Shown here piece by piece: positions 59,758 through 64,000 of a stretch of 64,000 nucleotides of DNA (position 1 is its first letter; each line of letters starts with the position of its first letter). The notes below the pieces were generated by a model. It saw only the letters and a program-made list of their open reading frames with translations, did not search any database and was not told the DNA's origin. The translations under genes were made by a program, and so were the position numbers. The stretch is taken from positions 682,001-746,000 of the forward strand of contig NZ_MPSZ01000001.1 of NCBI RefSeq assembly GCF_001939065.1. Reading direction: 5' to 3'. The stretch is from Exiguobacterium indicum HHS 31 (GTDB lineage Bacteria > Bacillota > Bacilli > Exiguobacteriales > Exiguobacteriaceae).

Positions 59758-59934
59758 ATGAAAAACATGATCTTTTTAGGAAGCGTCGTTGCGCTACTCA
59801 TGGTACTCTTTTCACTTCATTACGGATTTCACGTAATCAGTGATACAACGCTTAAAATATCTTTATTGGCTTCTCTGATCGTTGTATTGATCGCGCTGAA
59901 AAAATGGAAGATTACGTTTTCTACGGCGGAATGA
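59758..59934 (+). CDS. Two-helix microprotein, 58 aa
   Basis: MKNMIFLGSVVALLMVLFSL starts helix 1; a second helix lies at about 32-48 (ISLLASLIVVLIAL), then KKWKITFSTAE. A GGAAGTGAG stretch precedes the ATG at a slightly long distance. It follows the DUF3139 gene by 35 bp on the same strand. No family is recognised. Confidence 0.6.
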   Translation: MKNMIFLGSVVALLMVLFSLHYGFHVISDTTLKISLLASLIVVLIALKKWKITFSTAE

Positions 59935-59970
59935 TCTAGAGAACGTATGAAGGATTGGGAGAGATAACGT

Positions 59971-60219
59971 ATGAGTATCAATGAATTTTTTGACTGGAAA
60001 ATCAATTTAGAGGATGAACTATATGCCGTCATTGATGAGAAGGCGAGAAAAATGGTAGTGATGGGGGACTTCATCGAACTGACTGCGGTCTTGTGGTTGG
60101 ATCAAAATGATGTCCTTCAGTTAAAACCGACATGGGATTGTGTCATATCCATCGATGATGCTACAAAACAAATTACGATTCGCTCGGCAGAATCACTGAA
60201 CATGAAAGAAGAATGTTAA
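59971..60219 (+). CDS. Hypothetical protein, 82 aa
   Basis: Small acidic soluble protein (MSINEFFDWKINLEDELYAV...). GGGAGAG lies at normal distance before ATG. It follows a microprotein gene by 36 bp and may share its transcript. It resembles small immunity or chaperone-like proteins only in size. Confidence 0.6.
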   Translation: MSINEFFDWKINLEDELYAVIDEKARKMVVMGDFIELTAVLWLDQNDVLQLKPTWDCVISIDDATKQITIRSAESLNMKEEC

Positions 60220-60287
60220 GAGGTACATAAATCGAGTTCATTCGTGCGATTGCTGAATGGGCTCGATTGTTATTTAAAATACGATAT

Positions 60288-60614
60288 CTATTTTAATTCA
60301 TGTTGAACGGAGCCAATCACTTCAACATGATGCTGGTCGTATACAGTCGTCAGTACATGATCTTCAACGATTTCATAGTTGTATGTATAGTCTGGTTCAT
60401 TCGTGTATTTGATTTCCGACACGTATCTTCCGGTCTTCGACTCAAAGATCGTTTCTTTTTTTGAAATATCTTGGTCGTATCCTGATTCAACTAACATTCG
60501 TTCAATCTTGATTTCAGTCATCGTTTTAGAAACGAAGAGGTAAGTCGGATAGGCAGTTATCAAGATGACGAGAACGATAAGTGTATAGATGAGTGGACGT
60601 ACTTCTTTTTTCAT
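60288..60614 (-). CDS. DUF3139-family protein (second copy)
   Basis: 108 residues: anchor at about 7-27 and an extracellular domain with the same core as the protein at 59381 (SKTGRYVSEIKYTNEPDYTYNYEI). The two share layout but only weak sequence similarity. No clear ribosome site precedes ATG at 60614 (TATGATTGT), so expression may be low or the start is coupled. Confidence 0.65.
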   Translation of the reverse strand: MKKEVRPLIYTLIVLVILITAYPTYLFVSKTMTEIKIERMLVESGYDQDISKKETIFESKTGRYVSEIKYTNEPDYTYNYEIVEDHVLTTVYDQHHVEVIGSVQHELK

Positions 60615-60687
60615 ACAATCATATCCGTTTCGATGAAATGAATAGAGAAGCTAGGTTTTCTATATTGAAGATGAGGAGAGATATGTG

Positions 60688-60816
60688 ATGGGAAAAAACA
60701 AAGACGAGATACCGTACTATATGATGAACGTTCCGTTCTTCTTCCTAACGGCACTCCTCGCACCCGTCGCGGACTACTTGTACTGCTCAATTGGGATAAG
60801 CTCTCTACACAAATGA
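60688..60816 (+). CDS. Membrane microprotein, 42 aa (or 5' half of a frameshifted gene)
   Basis: MGKNKDEIPYYMMNVPFFFL then TALLAPVADYLYCSIGISSL, HK and stop. GAGGAGAG precedes the ATG. The stop TGA overlaps ATG of the next frame (ATGA). The -1 frame gives LLNWDKLSTQ just before that ATG, which reads like coding sequence, so a one-base deletion in an originally single gene is equally possible. Confidence 0.5.
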   Translation: MGKNKDEIPYYMMNVPFFFLTALLAPVADYLYCSIGISSLHK

Positions 60817-60983
60817 GAAATAACCATTTGACGTTCTCGATCTTAATGACCATGTTATACATCTCGAAAATACTGCCTGACGGTCTGTTTAAAATCATAT
60901 TCGCGGTCTTTACGTGGACGTTGATTCTTTTCGTGACATACATCTACTTCGGTGGCGGAAGAAAAGGAGGGAAATCATGAGTA
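60813..60983 (+). CDS. Two-helix microprotein, 56 aa (or 3' half of a frameshifted gene)
   Basis: MRNNHLTFSILMTMLYISKI, a helix at about 7-20, then a long helix at about 25-48 and GGGKKEGNHE. The ATG overlaps the previous stop (ATGA) but has no ribosome site, so it needs coupling or is the rest of a broken gene. Its end overlaps the start of the next gene (ATGAGTAA). Confidence 0.5.
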
Positions 60984-61171
60984 AGTATCATTTATCGAGC
61001 ATTCGGTTAGTTCTCATTGTCGTCATTACGTCGTCGATCTTGTATTTTGGATTCGATTGGGAACTCGGGTATGGCATTATCTGGTTGATTGGTTTAGTAG
61101 GATTTACGATTTATCGCAACTTTGAGGCTGCTCGGAACGAGAAAATCGAAGCACAAACGAAGAACGATTGA
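60977..61171 (+). CDS. Two-helix membrane protein, 64 aa
   Basis: MSKYHLSSIRLVLIVVITSS starts helix 1; helix 2 at about 33-48 (GYGIIWLIGLVGFTIY), then a charged tail. ATG at 60977 follows AAGGAGG. It overlaps the previous frame by seven bases. The longer in-frame start at 60914 lies inside that frame and is not supported. Function unknown. Confidence 0.65.
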   Translation: MSKYHLSSIRLVLIVVITSSILYFGFDWELGYGIIWLIGLVGFTIYRNFEAARNEKIEAQTKND

Positions 61172-61281
61172 TTTCATCTGAAGTCCATCGTTCTTTTTAA
61201 ATATGACCCCACAGAATTAAATCTTCGAGGTGCTCATTATCTTCTTCACCGACACACTAAAATTCACCTACTTTTACACAA

Positions 61282-61311
61282 GTAGACCGTTAGATGAGTC
61301 CTACGGTCTAC
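61282..61311. terminator. Hairpin between convergent genes
   Basis: GTAGACCGT (61282-61290) pairs with ACGGTCTAC (61303-61311); no clear T-run on either strand, so only a weak terminator. Confidence 0.5.
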
Positions 61312-61350
61312 GCTCGTTATTTGTCGTACTATAAAATACACTTTATCGTA

Positions 61351-61767
61351 TTAGATCATCTTATATCCCATCCGTTTTGCCTCGATGAAAGCAGAAGCAA
61401 GAAAGGCGAAGACCCCCCAAAGGATCCATGCTGCACCACGTCCGACGAGTAAGGGATCCGTTCCATACAGAGATGTGCCCCACGTTAGAACGATTCCGTC
61501 TAAGAACGTAGCCACTAACAGTCCGAGACTGACACCTGGCACCATCTGTTCAGCATTCAAGCGTGCAACTTTTTTTATGATGATGACGGAAATCCACGAA
61601 ACCGGTAAACCAATCAGGAAGGCGATCACGTTTCCGACATTTTCGAACATGCCGATTCCAGATCCGAATCTGACTGACAGGGCACCGACGAACCAAAACG
61701 CTGCACCAAGTACGACCAAGACGATAGCTTGTTCTTTCGAAAATAGAGGGGACTTGTTATGTGTCAT
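61351..61767 (-). CDS. DUF5367-family membrane protein
   Basis: 138 residues with four membrane helices (about 13-33, 41-62, 75-95 and 105-130). The pattern GLLVATFLDGIVLTWGTSLYG and the short polar loops match DUF5367. The role of this family is unknown. AAGGAGG precedes the ATG. Two dyads in its upstream region (61788-61827) suggest tight repression by an unlinked regulator. Confidence 0.75.
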   Translation of the reverse strand: MTHNKSPLFSKEQAIVLVVLGAAFWFVGALSVRFGSGIGMFENVGNVIAFLIGLPVSWISVIIIKKVARLNAEQMVPGVSLGLLVATFLDGIVLTWGTSLYGTDPLLVGRGAAWILWGVFAFLASAFIEAKRMGYKMI

Positions 61768-61787
61768 TTTTATTTCCTCCTTAAAAA

Positions 61788-61827
61788 TGTAGTATTAACT
61801 ACATAATTAAATGTAGCATCTACTACA
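61788..61827 (-). promoter_or_regulatory. Tandem operator-like dyads
   Basis: TGTAGTATTAACTACA (61788-61803) and TGTAGCATCTACTACA (61812-61827), start-to-start distance 24 bp. The arms TGTAG/CTACA recall sites of BlaI/CopY- or TetR-type repressors. No regulator gene is adjacent in the window. Confidence 0.6.
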
Positions 61828-61899
61828 CTTTTTGACAATCCCATAGTATATCGTTTGTGACTGTCACAATATTTTATTAAAGTGATCCCGTTTTCGCGA

Positions 61900-61926
61900 A
61901 AAATCAACTTGGATAATCGCCGATTC
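61900..61926 (+). promoter_or_regulatory. Sigma-D-like promoter of the chemoreceptor gene
   Basis: GCCGATTC (61919-61926) matches the motility sigma-D -10 (GCCGATAT) in six of eight bases; AAAA (61900-61903) stands for the -35 TAAA with the expected 15-bp spacing. It lies about 100 bp upstream of the receptor start. Confidence 0.6.
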
Positions 61927-62028
61927 AGCTATAAAAAAGGTCAATTTATGACGATAGATAGGTACAGATTGTTCTTTTGGAAAACTGTCTTAGTACATGA
62001 ATGATACATAGAAGGAGTTAATGACACC

Positions 62029-62934
62029 ATGAATGAAATCTTACCGAGACCGCTACGCTCACCAGCGATTTTATCGAGCCTGGAAGCAAACGTCGCGATG
62101 ATCTGTTTTGATCGCCAACGACGCGTCGTCGACGTCAATGACTTGTTTGCGAAAACGATGAAATATAAACGAGACGAGATGATTGGCTTACAGCACCATA
62201 CGTTTTGCACACCAGAATTCGCGAACAGCCGTGAGTATCAGGACTTTTGGACACGCCTGTTTTCGGGCTTCAGTACAGCGGATAAAATCAAACGGGTCGA
62301 TGCCCGGGGCGACATCTTATGGCTTGAAGCAACCTACATGCCGATTTTTGAAGGAGAAGAGGTCGTCGGTGTCGTCAAGATCGCCAGTAACATCACGGAC
62401 CGGATTGATCGTGTACAAGGATATGCGAAAAGCTTCCAGACGCTTGCTGAAGGACTGAATCTGCAGTCGATTCAAGGATCGAAAGAGGGCAACCAACTTC
62501 AAGAGACGATGAACACGATTTCGAGTGAAACGGCAGAAAACCAACAGACGTTCGAAACGTTATATGCCCAAGCAATCGAGATCACGAAGATTGCTGATAC
62601 GATCAAGGAGATTGCTGCCCGGACGAACCTGTTGTCACTGAACGCAGCAATCGAAGCGGCACGGGCTGGAGAACACGGTAAAGGCTTTACGGTCGTTGCA
62701 AGTGAAGTCAAAAACTTATCGGACCTAGTCGGCAGTGCAGTTGTCGAAGTGCGCACTAATACGGAAACGATGAATCGTCAAATCATGGCGATGATGAAAA
62801 AGATTGAAGCGTCCCATCTCGAAGTCGCGTCGAGCCTTGCGACGGTAAAAGAAACGATGCAACGCTTTACCGCAATCGAAGAGGTCGCACGACAACTCGA
62901 GCAGCAAACAGAGGATTTTCGGTCGTTTATTTGA
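62029..62934 (+). CDS. Soluble PAS-domain chemoreceptor
   Basis: 301 residues without membrane helices. About 15-125: PAS domain ([30 protein letters not shown]). About 130-300: short MCP signalling domain, with the hairpin tip [39 protein letters not shown], the highly conserved CheA/CheW contact site. The protein should respond to a cytoplasmic cue such as redox or a ligand and signal to the chemotaxis kinase. The promoter looks sigma-D-dependent, consistent with motility genes. GAAGGAG precedes the ATG. Confidence 0.9.
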   Translation: MNEILPRPLRSPAILSSLEANVAMICFDRQRRVVDVNDLFAKTMKYKRDEMIGLQHHTFCTPEFANSREYQDFWTRLFSGFSTADKIKRVDARGDILWLEATYMPIFEGEEVVGVVKIASNITDRIDRVQGYAKSFQTLAEGLNLQSIQGSKEGNQLQETMNTISSETAENQQTFETLYAQAIEITKIADTIKEIAARTNLLSLNAAIEAARAGEHGKGFTVVASEVKNLSDLVGSAVVEVRTNTETMNRQIMAMMKKIEASHLEVASSLATVKETMQRFTAIEEVARQLEQQTEDFRSFI

Positions 62935-62950
62935 AATGGATATGGAAAAA

Positions 62951-62970
62951 GCGATGGTAATGAGCCATCG
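62951..62970 (+). terminator. Terminator of the chemoreceptor gene
   Basis: GCGATGG (62951-62957) pairs with CCATCGT (62964-62970), then TTTTTT. Confidence 0.85.
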
Positions 62971-63036
62971 TTTTTTTGTTTAGTCAGATGAGTCGTTTTA
63001 GAAGAGTAAAGGCGTGGGATATAACAGATGAGCCCG

Positions 63037-63083
63037 TTGACCACAGAACGGAGGCACGTTATAATTCAAATATACGTTTGAAT
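63037..63083 (+). promoter_or_regulatory. CDF promoter with CadC/CzrA-like operator
   Basis: TTGACC (63037-63042), 17-bp spacer, TATAAT (63060-63065). ATTCAAATATACGTTTGAAT (63064-63083) is a perfect dyad with 7-bp arms starting in the -10, of the CAAAT-N-TTTGA type used by ArsR/SmtB-family metal sensors such as CadC and CzrA. Confidence 0.75.
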
Positions 63084-63106
63084 GTAAGGTAAAAGGAGGC
63101 AACGTC

Positions 63107-64000
63107 ATGGCACATGATCATCATCACCACCATCATCATACCGACAATAAAAAGGTACTGGGCCTGTCGTTCCTGATCATCACTGCGTTCATGATCGTCG
63201 AGGTCATCGGCGGGATTTGGACGAATAGTCTAGCGTTGTTATCGGACGCAGGGCATATGCTCAGTGATTCGATTTCACTTGCGATCGCTTTGTTAGCCTT
63301 CCAGTTCTCGAGTCAAGCACCGAATGCGAATAAGACGTTCGGTTCAAAACGCTTTGAAATCTTAGCCGCCATCATAAATGGCGTGACACTGATCGTCATC
63401 GCTCTCTATATTTTCATTGAAGCCATTCAACGCTTCATCGATCCACCCGCTGTCGCAACGACCGGGATGCTGATCATCAGTGTCCTTGGCTTGCTCGTCA
63501 ACATTCTCGTTGCTTGGATCATGACACGTGGCGGTGGACATGAGCACAACCTCAACATGCGCGGTGCCTATCTGCACGTCTTAAGCGACATGCTTGGATC
63601 GGTCGGTGCGATTGCAGCTGCTCTTCTGATCATGTTCTTCGGTTGGGGATGGGCGGATCCACTGGCGAGTGTCATCGTGGCGATCCTCGTCTTACGGAGC
63701 GGCTATTACGTGACGAAGGCATCCGTTCACGTCTTGATGGAAGGAACGCCGAGCGATGTCGACATCGATGAGGTCGTTTCGACGATACAGACGAACGAAG
63801 CCGTCCTCGGACTACATGATCTGCACATCTGGTCGATCACGAGTGGCTATAACGCATTATCGTGTCACGTCGTCGTCAAAGAGGACATGACCGTCCGGGA
63901 GTCAGAGTCAATTCGCGAACAGATTGATCACGATTTAAAACACGTCGGGATTAACCACGCGACCATCCAGGTCGAGACGGATCAGCACGCACATGGCAAT
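63107..64000 (+). CDS. czcD: CDF-family zinc/cadmium exporter, cut by window end
   Basis: 298 codons, open to the window edge with no stop. A His-rich start (MAHDHHHHHHHTDN) is followed by six membrane helices (about 18-205) and the beginning of the cytoplasmic ferredoxin-like domain. Metal sites are seen: NSLALLSDAGHMLSD (H-x-x-x-D) in helix 2 and HVLSDMLGSVG in helix 5. It exports Zn2+ or similar divalent ions by proton exchange. AAAGGAGG precedes the ATG. The operator in its promoter implies metal-dependent derepression by an ArsR/SmtB sensor encoded elsewhere. Confidence 0.92.
   Translation, partial: MAHDHHHHHHHTDNKKVLGLSFLIITAFMIVEVIGGIWTNSLALLSDAGHMLSDSISLAIALLAFQFSSQAPNANKTFGSKRFEILAAIINGVTLIVIALYIFIEAIQRFIDPPAVATTGMLIISVLGLLVNILVAWIMTRGGGHEHNLNMRGAYLHVLSDMLGSVGAIAAALLIMFFGWGWADPLASVIVAILVLRSGYYVTKASVHVLMEGTPSDVDIDEVVSTIQTNEAVLGLHDLHIWSITSGYNALSCHVVVKEDMTVRESESIREQIDHDLKHVGINHATIQVETDQHAHGN

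Noticed and set aside
1-64000. CRISPR arrays, tRNA or rRNA genes
   Set aside because: No regularly spaced repeats, no tRNA cloverleaf signatures and no rRNA stretches were noticed on reading.

Overview
The window looks like chromosome from a low-to-mid GC, non-enteric Firmicute, most probably Exiguobacterium (inference from overall gene content and style; no rRNA or housekeeping marker is present). Genes have strong AAGGAGG-type ribosome sites, frequent GTG/TTG starts, hairpin-plus-T-run terminators and Bacillus-type regulators (T-box RNA, YwnA/YwnB pair, MarR, MerR, Rrf2, LysR). There are no tRNAs, rRNAs or CRISPR arrays. Most of it is a mosaic of small accessory operons rather than core metabolism.

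Layout. 1-1500: an AT-rich patch with a decayed gene, a small hypothetical gene, a 24-residue basic peptide and a YndM-like membrane protein. 1.6-6.0 kb: a diguanylate cyclase and a GGDEF-EAL phosphodiesterase with similar membrane sensor halves. 6.2-8.5 kb: a four-gene envelope operon. 8.7-13.5 kb: an EamA transporter and a giant FtsX-type permease whose natural start region carries an in-frame TGA at codon 3. 13.7-15.85 kb: a T-box leader driving an MFS transporter and a GNAT acetyltransferase. 15.9-18.7 kb: an ArsR regulator with an aldehyde dehydrogenase and a short-chain dehydrogenase behind a shared operator. 18.8-24.5 kb: an MFS-MarR operon, small membrane/secreted genes, an NHL-repeat protein interrupted by a TGA, and an MDR oxidoreductase. 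24.9-28.9 kb: K+ channel, LysR regulator, monooxygenase-like protein, DJ-1/PfpI protein and hydrolase; the LysR and DJ-1 genes share a 16-bp upstream motif. 29-36.9 kb: two ABC-2 exporters, a third cyclase and a lipoprotein Zn-protease. 37-42.7 kb: nucleotidyltransferase-like gene, tandem MarR genes, arr (rifamycin ADP-ribosyltransferase), ywnA/ywnB. 42.77-44.15 kb: a TnpB-only IS200/IS605-type element that appears to split a small membrane gene from its promoter region. 44.2-48.7 kb: duplicated membrane modules, satA (streptothricin acetyltransferase), and a DedA-glycosyltransferase-deacetylase operon. 48.8-55.6 kb: fourth and fifth cyclases, Nudix and DUF402 genes, a DinB protein and a compact phage-derived replication-endolysin-holin operon. 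55.7-61.8 kb: a threonine-aldolase-like gene, a MerR/SDR pair with a 19-bp-spacer promoter, and a cluster of microproteins. 62.0-64.0 kb: a soluble PAS chemoreceptor behind a sigma-D-like promoter and a CDF metal exporter (cut by the window edge) behind a CadC/CzrA-like operator.

Themes: c-di-GMP signalling (five proteins), drug export and drug modification, one-regulator/one-operon stress modules with visible operators, and many very small membrane proteins. The most promising system is the T-box-controlled MFS-GNAT operon: the specifier reads most naturally as CCA (Pro), suggesting expression when tRNA-Pro is uncharged and hence export plus acetylation of a proline-like antimetabolite or ProRS inhibitor. 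This is inference from sequence reading alone.
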